Of a stretch of 43,955 nt of DNA, positions 32,523-41,475 are shown one piece after another. Under the pieces are notes generated by a model. The model worked only from the letters and a program-made list of their open reading frames with translations, had not been told where the DNA came from and made no database searches. This DNA is from Methanocaldococcus sp. (GTDB lineage: Archaea; AGJL01; Methanococci; Methanococcales; Methanocaldococcaceae). Every line of letters starts with the position of its first letter. Within the stretch, counting starts at the first letter, position 1. The position numbers and the translations under genes are program-made. The DNA lies in assembly GCF_024490875.1 (NCBI RefSeq), contig NZ_JACCLX010000039.1:1-43955 (forward strand), in the 5' to 3' direction.

Positions 32523-34238
32523 CTATTTTACTTTAAAGCATCTATTTAATTTATCATAAAAACTCTGTCCCTTTACAAAGTATGCGTAACTATCTGATTT
32601 TTTAAATATTAATTCATCATCTCTATTTATTTCATATTCAACACTACCATCTATTACCAATAGAGCGGGTTTATCTAATTTAAGTTTTAATTTAATTTTA
32701 TCTGAACTTGGAACTACCAGAGGTCGAGAAGATAGTTTATAGGGGCATATTGGGGTTATTATAAAGCAATCTACATTTGGAGATACTATGGGACCACCAG
32801 CACTTAATGAATAGGCAGTTGATCCAGTTGGTGTTGAGATAATAATTCCATCTGCCCTAACATTTTCTATGAGTTTATCATTTATATATACTTCAAACTC
32901 TAAAATTTTTGCTGGATTTTTAGTAATAACAACCATTTCATTTAAGGCAGATGGAGTTTCTATAACTTTATTATCTTTTATAATTTCACATTTTAATTTA
33001 CTTCTTTTTTCTATATCATAATCCCCAGAAATTACTTTATCAATTACTTTAAAAATTTCATCTTTACTAAATTCAGATAAAAATCCAACTTTTCCCATAT
33101 TTACTGCAATTATTGGAACTACTTCACCATTAACTAATCTCGATGCTCTCAATATAGTTCCATCTCCCCCTATTGCTATGATGTGCGACATTTTTTGAAT
33201 ATTAAAAGGTTCTCCTCCAACTATATCTTTCAAAAATGGCTCAACGCAGTAAGGTATATTTTTATTTTTTAAATACTCACAAACTTTTATAGCCAATTCA
33301 ATTGCCTCTTTTTTATCTTCTCTAACTACTATCCCAAAACTTATTGGCTTTATAATCCACTTATTTCCAAAAAGAGATATTAACTTTTTATGTAAATATT
33401 TATTACTAACAATTAAAGAAGTTTTTTCCATTAAATCTAACCTTATATTTAACTCTTTCCCATTTTTGTTAGTTATTACAGCATTACCCTCCTTACAAAT
33501 AACATATGCCCCAGCAATATCACATAGTCGAGAGTTTTCATTAACATTTATATAGGCATCTAATGAACCACTAACAACATAACACATTTCTAAGGCAGTT
33601 GAGCCAAATAATCTAATTCTCCTAACTTTTTTCTCTTTTAAAAATTCTAAAAGGTCATTAGATAATCCATAAACAAATAGTCCAATAGATGCTTCACGTA
33701 AATTTTTTATATTTTTGGTTTTAATTCTTATTTTTTCATTGTCCTTCTCTAAGTAACTACCATATCCTTTAATTCCATAATATATTTCCCTAGTAGCTAA
33801 ATTTTTTACAATTCCGATATATAAGTCGTTTATACTATAGTTGTTTGCTATGAACTTTTTAATCCATTTTAAATCGTTAATATTCTCCCTAATTGATTTT
33901 TTATCTTCACTTCTAATTTTTGCAATGGCAATAGATGTTGAATAAATAGGAATAGATTTCAGAGCGTTGTATGTTCCATCTATTGGATCTAAAATAAATA
34001 TATGCTCTAAATCGTTGCCAATAACTTTTAAACCAATTTCCTCACTTATTAAAATGCCTCCTCCATACTTTTCTAATATACTTATGGCAATATTTTCTGC
34101 AATAAGATCTATTCTCTTAGTTGGAGTTCCATCTGCTCCTATTTTTACAATTTCCTCAGCCTTTTCCCAACCAATTAATGGCTTTATCTTTTTATCAATC
34201 TCTTCAATAACTTTCATTGCAATTTTAAAACCTTCCAT
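32523..34238 (-). CDS. nadK: Bifunctional NADP phosphatase/NAD kinase
   Basis: A fusion that balances NAD and NADP. The N-terminal half (residues 1-260) is an inositol-monophosphatase-type fold with metal sites EE (66-67) and LDPIDGT (83-89), giving NADP phosphatase. The C-terminal half (about 295-571) is NAD kinase, with IGGDGTILRASR (356-367), the conserved TPTGSTAYSLSAGGP segment, and RPLVVP. The bifunctional enzyme is known from M. jannaschii (MJ0917). ATG 34238 is chosen: an in-frame GTG three codons upstream is part of the GTGTGAT ribosome binding site. Convergent with trpC, divergent from the PRC-barrel gene. Confidence 0.96.
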   Translation of the reverse strand: MEGFKIAMKVIEEIDKKIKPLIGWEKAEEIVKIGADGTPTKRIDLIAENIAISILEKYGGGILISEEIGLKVIGNDLEHIFILDPIDGTYNALKSIPIYSTSIAIAKIRSEDKKSIRENINDLKWIKKFIANNYSINDLYIGIVKNLATREIYYGIKGYGSYLEKDNEKIRIKTKNIKNLREASIGLFVYGLSNDLLEFLKEKKVRRIRLFGSTALEMCYVVSGSLDAYINVNENSRLCDIAGAYVICKEGNAVITNKNGKELNIRLDLMEKTSLIVSNKYLHKKLISLFGNKWIIKPISFGIVVREDKKEAIELAIKVCEYLKNKNIPYCVEPFLKDIVGGEPFNIQKMSHIIAIGGDGTILRASRLVNGEVVPIIAVNMGKVGFLSEFSKDEIFKVIDKVISGDYDIEKRSKLKCEIIKDNKVIETPSALNEMVVITKNPAKILEFEVYINDKLIENVRADGIIISTPTGSTAYSLSAGGPIVSPNVDCFIITPICPYKLSSRPLVVPSSDKIKLKLKLDKPALLVIDGSVEYEINRDDELIFKKSDSYAYFVKGQSFYDKLNRCFKVK

Positions 34239-34318
34239 AACTATCACACAAAAAATTATAAATAAATATTAATAAATAAACATTAAATAAAAAATTCTCT
34301 AATTATTAAGGTGAAACT

Positions 34319-34597
34319 ATGGCAATTAGAGTTAGTGATTTATTAGATAGACCAATTTATACTACATCTGCGGTATATGTAGGAAAAGTTTATGATGTAA
34401 TGATTGATTTAAATAAAGGGGCAATTAGTGGTTTAATAGTATCTGATATCCAAAATGGATGCTTAAAAGATTATGTTACTGATCCTTCAAAGAAAGTCGT
34501 TTTACCATTTAACTTAATCACAGCCATTGGAAACATAATATTAGTTAAACATCCTGCAGGGAATAACTATGGATTTTTAAAGAAAAAAGAAAAATAA
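34319..34597 (+). CDS. PRC-barrel domain protein (92 aa)
   Basis: One PRC-barrel: a small beta-barrel of about 80 residues ([36 protein letters not shown]). In archaea such single-domain proteins are abundant and are implicated in binding partners such as cell-division or ribosome-associated proteins; no enzymatic site is expected. ATG follows AAGGTGAAACT. The KaiC-like gene follows 70 bases later with its own AT-rich promoter region, so co-transcription is uncertain. Confidence 0.87.
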   Translation: MAIRVSDLLDRPIYTTSAVYVGKVYDVMIDLNKGAISGLIVSDIQNGCLKDYVTDPSKKVVLPFNLITAIGNIILVKHPAGNNYGFLKKKEK

Positions 34598-34667
34598 ATA
34601 ATTATAAATATATATTAAAATAAAATTATAATATTGTAAATAAGTCAAATACAGATAAGGTGAGAAA

Positions 34668-35396
34668 ATGAGAAGAGTAAAAACAGGAATTCCTGGAATG
34701 GATGAAATTTTACATGGAGGAATACCAGAGAGGAATGTTGTATTATTATCAGGAGGTCCAGGAACTGGAAAGTCAATATTCTGCCAACAATTTTTATACA
34801 AGGGAGTAGTAGATTACAACGAACCAGGAGTTTTAGTAGCATTAGAGGAACATCCTGTCCAAATTAGAGAAAATATGAAGCAGTTTGGATGGGATGTTAG
34901 AAAGTTAGAAGAAGAAGGGAAATTTGCTATAATAGATGCATTTACTTATGGAATTGGTAGTGCCGCAAAGAGAGAGAAGTATGTTGTAAATGACCCTAAC
35001 GATGAGAGAGAATTGGTAGATGTTTTAAAAACGGCAATAAATGATATTGGGGCTAAGAGAATTGGAATAGATTCAGTTACTACATTATACTTAACTAAGC
35101 CAATGATGGCAAGGAAAACCGTATTTTTATTAAAGAGAGTTATTGCTGGATTAGGTTGCACTGCAATATTTACTTCTCAAATATCAGTTGGAGAGAGAGG
35201 TTTTGGAGGACCAGGAGTAGAACATGCAGTTGATGGAATTATAAGATTAGATTTAGATGAAATTAACGGAGAACTTAAAAGAAGTCTAATTGTATGGAAA
35301 ATGAGAGGAACAAGCCATTCATTAAAGAGACATCCATTTGATATAACTGATAATGGAATTATTGTATATGCTGACAAGGTTTTAAAACTTAGATAA
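34668..35396 (+). CDS. KaiC-like RecA-superfamily ATPase
   Basis: A 242-aa single-domain KaiC/GvpD-type ATPase. Walker A is GGPGTGKS (29-36), Walker B is RIGIDSVT, and the N-terminal [16 protein letters not shown] and catalytic Glu region ALEEHP are typical of the family. Archaeal single-domain KaiC homologues act in signal transduction rather than a clock; some bind small PRC or HTH partners. ATG follows AAGGTGAGAAA. A PRC-barrel gene lies just upstream and an HTH gene downstream on the same strand. Confidence 0.9.
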   Translation: MRRVKTGIPGMDEILHGGIPERNVVLLSGGPGTGKSIFCQQFLYKGVVDYNEPGVLVALEEHPVQIRENMKQFGWDVRKLEEEGKFAIIDAFTYGIGSAAKREKYVVNDPNDERELVDVLKTAINDIGAKRIGIDSVTTLYLTKPMMARKTVFLLKRVIAGLGCTAIFTSQISVGERGFGGPGVEHAVDGIIRLDLDEINGELKRSLIVWKMRGTSHSLKRHPFDITDNGIIVYADKVLKLR

Positions 35397-35497
35397 GTTT
35401 TATATTCAATTATTCTTATTTTAATCAAAAATTTTATATAGAACTTTAACGGTATATATTATATGTAGACAATAAAAATTAAAGTGGGGGATAAAAT

Positions 35498-35989
35498 ATG
35501 ATTCCATTGGTGCCAACGTCAAGAACAGAAATAGACAAATTAGAGCATGTTTTAATTTTAGGAACTCTTTTTAGACCAGAAATTTTAGAGTTAATAAAAG
35601 ATCCTGTTGAAAAAGTTACATGGGTTGATTCATTAGCAATTGCCGCTGGGGCCTTAGCAAGAGAAAAGGCAGGTTACACAATAAGGGAAATTGCTGATGA
35701 GTTGGGAAGAACTGAACAAACAATTAGAAAACACTTAAAAGGAGAAACTAAGGCAGGTAAATTAGTAAGAGAAACCTATGAGATGTTAAAGAGAGGAGAA
35801 TTGAACATTGAAGAAGTTGAGAAATTCTTAGAGGCAGTCGTAAGAAAAGAAGATATAGAAGAAAAATTGGCAAATATTAAGAAATTAGAAGAAGAAATTG
35901 AAAAACTTAAAAAAGAGAATGAAGAGTTGGCTAAGAAATTAGAAAAAGTTAAAGAAATCTTAAAAGAAGCATTAAAAGAATTTGAATAA
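35498..35989 (+). CDS. HTH protein with C-terminal coiled coil (163 aa)
   Basis: Residues about 45-85 contain a helix-turn-helix (TIREIADELGRTEQTIRKHL) of a type found in archaeal probable regulators. Residues about 115-163 form a strong coiled coil of EEIEKLKKENEELAKKLEKV type, implying dimers or larger assemblies. The N-terminal part (1-45) is of unknown fold. A highly expressed gene is suggested by the strong AGTGGGGGAT ribosome binding site and the TATA-like GGTATATATTATA (about 35450-35462). No target is known. Confidence 0.82.
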   Translation: MIPLVPTSRTEIDKLEHVLILGTLFRPEILELIKDPVEKVTWVDSLAIAAGALAREKAGYTIREIADELGRTEQTIRKHLKGETKAGKLVRETYEMLKRGELNIEEVEKFLEAVVRKEDIEEKLANIKKLEEEIEKLKKENEELAKKLEKVKEILKEALKEFE

Positions 35990-36063
35990 ATTCTATAATT
36001 TTTTTATTTTTTATACTATTTTTAAAATTTTATATCTATTTTTGTTTTTATTAGGTGATAATC

Positions 36064-36357
36064 GTGAGAAAAGTTGTGGCAGAAGTTTCAATAATCCCAT
36101 TAGGAAAAGGTGCAAGTGTTTCAAAGTATGTTAAAAAGGCTATTGACATTTTTAAAAAATACAACTTAAAAGTTGAGACAAACGCAATGGGCACAGTGTT
36201 AGAAGGAGATTTAGATGAAATTTTAAAAGTATTTAAAGAAGCACATTCAACTGTTTTAAATGATGTGGATAGAGTTGTAAGTAGTTTAAAAATTGACGAA
36301 AGAAAAGATAAAGAAAATACAATTGAAAGAAAGTTAAAGGCTATTGGAGAACTATAA
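36064..36357 (+). CDS. Thiamine-binding (MTH1187/YkoF) family protein
   Basis: A 97-aa ferredoxin-like-fold protein of the UPF0045/MTH1187 family: VVAEVSIIPLGKGASVSKYV, NLKVETNAMGTVLEGDLDEI and a C-terminal helical end. Members bind thiamine or hydroxymethylpyrimidine. GTG 36064 is preferred since AGGTGAT lies four bases upstream; the in-frame GTG at 36055 is within that site. It is followed 14 bases later by the carbamoyltransferase, a neighbour pair I also recall from M. jannaschii (MJ1052-MJ1051). Confidence 0.88.
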   Translation: MRKVVAEVSIIPLGKGASVSKYVKKAIDIFKKYNLKVETNAMGTVLEGDLDEILKVFKEAHSTVLNDVDRVVSSLKIDERKDKENTIERKLKAIGEL

Positions 36358-36371
36358 TTTTTGGTGTTTAT

Positions 36372-37922
36372 ATGATTTTAGGGTTATGTGATGGACATAA
36401 CGCAAGTGCCTCATTAATTGATAAAAATAATATTTTATATGCAATTAGTGAAGAAAGATTTACAAGAAAAAAAAATCAAAGGGGTTTCCCAGAAAACTCT
36501 ATAAATTATATTTTAAGCAATGTTGATACTGAAAATATTGAATATGTTTCTGTTGGGGGAGTTTTTAGGAGAGGAGAAAGAATAAAGAAATTAAAAAATT
36601 TTCAAAATAAAATAAAGAAAAAATTTTTATACATTTATCATCATATGGCACATTCATATCTATATAAATTATCAAATTTTAAAGAATCCTTAGTTATTTC
36701 AATTGATGGGGGAGGGGATGGACTCTCTTTTTTGGCGTCTATTGCAAATAAAAATGATTTAGAAATTATTGCTCAAAGTGATTTAATAGATTCAGTTGGA
36801 GATTTTTACGCATCAATAACTGAACTACTATGTTTTAAACCAATGAAAGATGAAGGTAAGGTTATGTCATTATCATCTTTTGAATGTGAAGATAATATAA
36901 ATTTAAAAGTTATTGATTATATTGAGGAAATAAAATCATTTAAAAACTATTTAGGAGTTGTTGGATATGAAGCCACCAAAGCATTAAAAAAACTTATGAT
37001 TCCTTATCTAAATAACAAAGATAAATTATCTTTTGAAGATAAAGTAAAAATATCAAAATTTGCTCAAAAAACTTTGGAAGATATTGTTTTAAAGGCTGTA
37101 AATAGTTTAACTTATGAATTTGATATAGATAATGTTGTGTTTGTTGGAGGTGTGGCTCAGAATGTTAAGTTAAACTCAAAAATTGCTGAAAAGTATAATC
37201 TATTTGTCCCTCCTTTTATGGGTGATGAAGGGCTTTGTTTAGGAGCAAGTTTATCAGATAAAAGAATAGACAGAATTAATTTAATAAATACATACTTTGG
37301 ATATCAAATTAAAAACGAGAATATTGAAAAAATATTGGAAGATATAAAAAACAAACTTAAAAATTACAAAATAGATTTTATTGAAGAAAAGGACATTCCA
37401 GAAGTTGTTGGTAATTTAATAGTTGAAAATAATATTGTATGCATAGCAAGAGGTAAAATGGAATTTGGCCCAAGGGCTTTGGGAAATAGGAGTATTATAT
37501 CTTTACCTACAAAGGAAAATAAAGAAAAAATAAACAAAAAATTAAAAAGAGACTGGTTTATGCCATTTGCTCCTACAATACTTTATGAGTATATAGAGGA
37601 TTATTTAATAAATCCAAGATACTCTCCATTTATGACGCAAATATTTAAAGTTAAAGAAGATAAAATAAAAGAAATTGAAGGAGTAGTTCATGTAGATAAA
37701 ACTACAAGACCACAAACATTAAAAAAAGAATCAAATGAGACATATTATAATTTAATAAAATATATATATGACATAACTGAAGTTCCAGTAGTTTTAAATA
37801 CATCTTTTAATATACATGGAGAGCCAATAGTTTGCAACGAAAAGGATGCAATAAAAAGCTTTTTAACGGCAGATTTTGATGCTCTACTATTAGGAAATTA
37901 TTTAATCTCTAAAGTTAAATAG
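36372..37922 (+). CDS. Carbamoyltransferase, NodU/CmcH family
   Basis: A 516-aa O-carbamoyltransferase. The N-terminal Kae1/TsaD-like ATPase domain has the metal-binding HHMAH (90-94) and IDGGGDGLS (111-119); the C-terminal YrdC-like part has FGPRALGNRS and FNIHGEPIVC. Members make carbamoyl-adenylate and carbamoylate sugars or nodulation and antibiotic scaffolds. Here surface glycan or pseudomurein-like sugar modification is possible, but the acceptor is unknown. ATG follows TTGGTGTTTAT. Its last 25 bases overlap the 3' end of the convergent kinase gene. Confidence 0.93.
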   Translation: MILGLCDGHNASASLIDKNNILYAISEERFTRKKNQRGFPENSINYILSNVDTENIEYVSVGGVFRRGERIKKLKNFQNKIKKKFLYIYHHMAHSYLYKLSNFKESLVISIDGGGDGLSFLASIANKNDLEIIAQSDLIDSVGDFYASITELLCFKPMKDEGKVMSLSSFECEDNINLKVIDYIEEIKSFKNYLGVVGYEATKALKKLMIPYLNNKDKLSFEDKVKISKFAQKTLEDIVLKAVNSLTYEFDIDNVVFVGGVAQNVKLNSKIAEKYNLFVPPFMGDEGLCLGASLSDKRIDRINLINTYFGYQIKNENIEKILEDIKNKLKNYKIDFIEEKDIPEVVGNLIVENNIVCIARGKMEFGPRALGNRSIISLPTKENKEKINKKLKRDWFMPFAPTILYEYIEDYLINPRYSPFMTQIFKVKEDKIKEIEGVVHVDKTTRPQTLKKESNETYYNLIKYIYDITEVPVVLNTSFNIHGEPIVCNEKDAIKSFLTADFDALLLGNYLISKVK

Positions 37923-38431
37923 TCAAAATATTGATTAATCCAATCTACAATACCCTTTCTCTCTTTTTTATGTTTTATTGCTTCAATAATCTCATTGACA
38001 ATATCATCAACATCTCTATTTGTCGTATCTATCTCATAAACTTTGCCTTTACTTTCACATAAACAAACATCTAATATTTCTGCTTGAACATTTTCCAAAA
38101 CCTTTTTTGGCTTATATCCTCTCTCTTCTAATCTTTTTTTAATAATCTCTGGATTGCATCTAAGAACTATCGTGTAATCAGGATTTAATAAGTGAGATAC
38201 ATGACCATCTAAAATTATAGTTTTTTCTTTATCTTCAATTTTTTTAATAAAGTTTTCTAATTTTTCAAAATCAATGACATAAGAGTCCATATCAATATCT
38301 TTTTCCTTATATAGTTTATATTTTTTAACAAACTCAGTTATATCTATAACTTTTATTCCTAACTTATCTCCTAAAACCTTAGATACTGTTGTCTTTCCAA
38401 CTCCCGGAGTTCCAGTTATGGCAATTCTCAT
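37898..38431 (-). CDS. Adenylate kinase-like NTPase (AK6/Fap7 family)
   Basis: A 177-aa P-loop kinase. Walker A is GTPGVGKT (7-14), an NMP-binding helix follows, then IILDGHVSHLLNPDY (Walker B region), the lid EERGYKPKKVLENVQAE, and a C-terminal extension. The pattern matches archaeal relatives of human AK6/yeast Fap7, which have adenylate kinase activity and act in small-subunit ribosome assembly. ATG follows TTGGTGATTTA. It is convergent with the carbamoyltransferase gene, overlapping by 25 bases, and upstream (minus strand) lies the SepF-like gene 28 bases away. Confidence 0.9.
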   Translation of the reverse strand: MRIAITGTPGVGKTTVSKVLGDKLGIKVIDITEFVKKYKLYKEKDIDMDSYVIDFEKLENFIKKIEDKEKTIILDGHVSHLLNPDYTIVLRCNPEIIKKRLEERGYKPKKVLENVQAEILDVCLCESKGKVYEIDTTNRDVDDIVNEIIEAIKHKKERKGIVDWINQYFDYLTLEIK

Positions 38432-38459
38432 TAAATCACCAAAAAAACAATAAAAAAGT

Positions 38460-38930
38460 TTATTCTATACTCTCCGCATCGTCAGAAATTTCTGAGACAT
38501 ATTTGTCTAATACAACATCATCCTTATATGCCAATAATACATTTTCAGCAATGAATCCCAATTTGTAATTTAAAACATTCATATAATCTCTAAATTCATT
38601 GAGTTCTTTGATTATGGATTCAAATGGAACCTCTTCTAAGTTTACTATTATAACATCATACTCAGGGATTTTATCTTTAATATTTTCAAAGTCTAAGGGA
38701 TGCTTAATTCTTATGACATACAATTTAGGATATATTTTTTCAATTTTTACGACTTCCTTAACTTCAACCTCTTTTATTTTATCTTTTTCTTCTTGAGATT
38801 CTTTTTCTTCTAATATATAAGAAGGTTTTTCTTCTCCAATGACAATATATTCTTCCTCTTCAGGAACTTCAACGGGTGTAGGAAGGTCTTTATTACCTTT
38901 AATCTTTTTTAGAATTTTTTTTATAACCAT
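38460..38930 (-). CDS. sepF: SepF-like cell-division protein (156 aa)
   Basis: The start is an amphipathic basic helix (VIKKILKKIKGNK, 2-14), then DLPTPVEVPEEEEY, an acidic linker, and a SepF fold at about 65-145: LYVIRIKHPLDFENIKDKI, DVIIVNLEEVPFESI, ELNEFRDYMNVLNYKLGFI, NVLLAYKDDVVLD. Archaeal SepF tethers FtsZ rings to the membrane. The layout (short helix, linker, C-terminal fold) matches. It shares this design and the PTPV motif after the helix with the protein at 31258. I consider this one the likelier true SepF because its core follows the family pattern better. Confidence 0.72.
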   Translation of the reverse strand: MVIKKILKKIKGNKDLPTPVEVPEEEEYIVIGEEKPSYILEEKESQEEKDKIKEVEVKEVVKIEKIYPKLYVIRIKHPLDFENIKDKIPEYDVIIVNLEEVPFESIIKELNEFRDYMNVLNYKLGFIAENVLLAYKDDVVLDKYVSEISDDAESIE

Positions 38931-38962
38931 AACACAACCCTCGTTAAATTTTAAAGTAAATG

Positions 38963-40309
38963 TTATTTTTTAATAAGTTTATTTAATGCATCTTCTGCGG
39001 CTAAAGATAAAGGCTCATACACCATAGAAACTGGTGGAGCATAGCAGAATTCCATATTAGCAAGTTCTTCAGATGTAACTTTTTTAAATATTGCAATTGA
39101 CATTGCGTCAATTCTTTCAGATACTCTTTCTCCTCCTACTATTTGACATCCAACAACTCTACAATCTTCATTAAATATCATTTTAATATCTATTCTCTTC
39201 CCTCCTGGATAGTATCTTGCTCTTGTTAATGCTGTTGCTTTACCAATAATTATAGGAATTCTTTTTAAATTGGCAGAAAATGCTGTTAATCCAGTTCCAC
39301 CAATTTCTAAATCTCCAATTTTACTAACTGCTGAATTTAAAACTGGATAGAACTTTACTTCAATTCCAGCAATGTTTTTACCAGCAACAATTCCCTGCCT
39401 TACAGCAGTTGATCCAAATGGAGATAATGTTTTCTCCCCAGTTATAAAATCAGTTACTTCAACACAGTCTCCAACTGCATATATATTTGGAATTGATGTT
39501 TGCATTTTTTCATTGACTTCTATAGCATATTTACCTATTTTACATCCTGCCTTTTTTGCCAATTCTATATTTGGTCTTACACCAGTAGCCATTACTACCA
39601 TATCAACATTATATAATTTATTATCAACACAAACTGCTTCAACTCTATCTTTTCCTACAATTTTTTCCAAAGGTTTTGACAATATAATTTTAATCCCTTC
39701 TTTTTCCAAATATTTTTGGACGATTTCAGCCATGTCTGGATCTAAAAATCTTGGTAAAACCTGAGGAGCCATTTCAATAACTAAAACTTCTAAACCTCTT
39801 TTCTTTAAACCATAAGCCATTTCTAAACCTATTGCCCCTGCTCCAACAACAGCAACTTTTTTACAGTTATTTTCTTCAATATATTTTAATATATTTCTTC
39901 CATCCTCAATAGTTCTAACCTTAAATACTCCCTCTAAATCTTTCCCTTCAATTGGTGGAATAAATGGAACTGCCCCAGTAGCTAAAACTAAATAATCATA
40001 ATCTATTTCAAATTTATTTCCTTCTTTATCTATGCACATTATTTTATTTTCCTTTGAACTTACATCTATAACAGTGGTTTCAGTTAATATTTCAATGTTT
40101 CTTTCCTTTTTGTAATATTCTGGTGTGTGCATAACTATATCGTCAAAACTCTTTATAACTCCTTCAATTACATAAGGAATAGCACAAGGAGAATAGGCAA
40201 TCTCTTTCTCTTTGGTTACTACAACTATCTCAATATCTTTATCGTATTTTCTAACTGTTGATGCTGTTGTTAAACCTCCTGCTCCACTTCCTACAATTAC
40301 TACCCTCAT
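38963..40309 (-). CDS. CoA-disulfide reductase/NADH oxidase family flavoprotein
   Basis: A 448-aa FAD and NAD(P)H-dependent disulfide reductase with a single active cysteine. It has the FAD dinucleotide fold VGSGAGGLTTA (6-16), redox Cys42 in YSPCAIPYVIEG, the NAD(P)H fold VGAGAIGLEMAYG, the second FAD motif YAVGDCVEV, and a C-terminal dimerisation domain. Such proteins in methanogens and Thermococcales act as NADH or NADPH oxidase, CoA-disulfide reductase or sulfur reductase. ATG follows AATGGTGAAGAG. The DUF2115 gene lies 17 bases upstream, so the two probably share a transcript. Confidence 0.93.
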   Translation of the reverse strand: MRVVIVGSGAGGLTTASTVRKYDKDIEIVVVTKEKEIAYSPCAIPYVIEGVIKSFDDIVMHTPEYYKKERNIEILTETTVIDVSSKENKIMCIDKEGNKFEIDYDYLVLATGAVPFIPPIEGKDLEGVFKVRTIEDGRNILKYIEENNCKKVAVVGAGAIGLEMAYGLKKRGLEVLVIEMAPQVLPRFLDPDMAEIVQKYLEKEGIKIILSKPLEKIVGKDRVEAVCVDNKLYNVDMVVMATGVRPNIELAKKAGCKIGKYAIEVNEKMQTSIPNIYAVGDCVEVTDFITGEKTLSPFGSTAVRQGIVAGKNIAGIEVKFYPVLNSAVSKIGDLEIGGTGLTAFSANLKRIPIIIGKATALTRARYYPGGKRIDIKMIFNEDCRVVGCQIVGGERVSERIDAMSIAIFKKVTSEELANMEFCYAPPVSMVYEPLSLAAEDALNKLIKK

Positions 40310-40326
40310 CTCTTCACCATTATAAT

Positions 40327-40824
40327 TTAATTTTTTAGTTCATCAATACTTTTTGCCACACAAAATTCGCACAATGAATACTCATTAAGTTGTTTATTTT
40401 TAACAGGGCAATAATAGTTATTACCTTTTTTAACAATTTTTACATTTCCAGGGAATGTTAAATATGTAGGATGTAAGGGTTTTTTTGCAATGAAAGTTAA
40501 ATAAGGACATAATATTTTAGAAAGATTTATAAATGTTTCCTCATCCTCAGTATTATACTTTTTAAAACTTTCAATCCTTTTAAGCATTTCATTTAATTTT
40601 TCTTCATCAATTTCTTCATCATTAATTTCGTTAATTTTTTTCCTTTTAATTTCATTAAATGTTTCAATTAGATATTTCATCATTGATTCAACATAATGAT
40701 TTTTATATTTATCTGGAAGATACTTGGCATCTTTTTCAATATAACACTTAATTTTCATTATGTCATATATACTGAAATTATCAAGTTCTTTTTTTAATTT
40801 TTCAAATAATTCTCTTGCTTTCAT
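40327..40824 (-). CDS. DUF2115 (UPF0305) family protein
   Basis: A 165-aa protein of a family known only from methanogens. The N-terminal half is helical and charged. The C-terminal half carries four cysteines, Cys106 (KILCPYL), Cys139 (YYCPV), Cys152 and Cys155 (SLCEFC), plus HPTYLTFPGN. Four spaced cysteines could hold a Fe-S cluster or zinc. The function is unknown. Its start is ATG after TAGGGGATACT, 12 bases after the upstream VIT-like gene, in an apparent operon that continues to the NADH oxidase. Confidence 0.85.
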   Translation of the reverse strand: MKARELFEKLKKELDNFSIYDIMKIKCYIEKDAKYLPDKYKNHYVESMMKYLIETFNEIKRKKINEINDEEIDEEKLNEMLKRIESFKKYNTEDEETFINLSKILCPYLTFIAKKPLHPTYLTFPGNVKIVKKGNNYYCPVKNKQLNEYSLCEFCVAKSIDELKN

Positions 40825-40836
40825 AGTATCCCCTAA

Positions 40837-41412
40837 TTAAAATGCTTTCTCTATCATAAAGCATAGAAATGTTACTATTATCGCCCCTATAACCATTTTT
40901 ATTCCTGAAATTAATACATTTTCCTTGGAAATATTTCCAATAAATACACCCAATATAAATAATAGACATATAGTTATTGCCACTGCTAAATATAAGGCAG
41001 TTTTTATATCAAATAAAAAAAATGGAATAATTGGTAGTGCAGATCCTACTGTTGTAGATATTCCATCAATAAGCCCACAGATCATAGTTTCTCTAATAGC
41101 CCTTTTGTAAATTATAGATTTTTTTAAATATCCACTATGCTTTAATAAGTTTTTTTCCTTTTGAATTCTGTCTCTCTCTAACGATGCCTTTTCTGCTGTG
41201 AATGCCCCTAAGATATTAGATAAACCATTAGCCACTCCTCCTCCAAGACCTGCGGCTATAATAACTGACGGATCTGAGGAACCACTAGCTCCAATAACCA
41301 CTCCAAGAGCTGATAAAGTTCCATCTATAAGTCCTCTAACAATATATCTTGTCCCTGATTCTTTATTTAGTATTTCTAAAACTAACTTCAAACTACGCGG
41401 AATTTTCAACAT
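40837..41412 (-). CDS. VIT1/CCC1-like membrane protein
   Basis: A 191-aa membrane protein with five probable helices. GLIDGTLSALGVVIGASGSS (27-46) and CGLIDGISTTVGSALPIIP (111-129) are an internal repeat typical of the VIT1/CCC1-related family, which carries iron or manganese in plants, yeast and bacteria. The central charged loop (FTAEKASLERDRIQKEKNL) is the family's cytoplasmic metal-binding region, here short. The substrate is not proven in archaea. ATG follows AAAGGTGATAT. Upstream is the RraA-fold gene at 41476. Confidence 0.87.
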   Translation of the reverse strand: MLKIPRSLKLVLEILNKESGTRYIVRGLIDGTLSALGVVIGASGSSDPSVIIAAGLGGGVANGLSNILGAFTAEKASLERDRIQKEKNLLKHSGYLKKSIIYKRAIRETMICGLIDGISTTVGSALPIIPFFLFDIKTALYLAVAITICLLFILGVFIGNISKENVLISGIKMVIGAIIVTFLCFMIEKAF

Positions 41413-41475
41413 ATATCACCTTTTAAATATTTTATTATTTTAATATATCAATTAAATTTATTATTTAATTTATTT

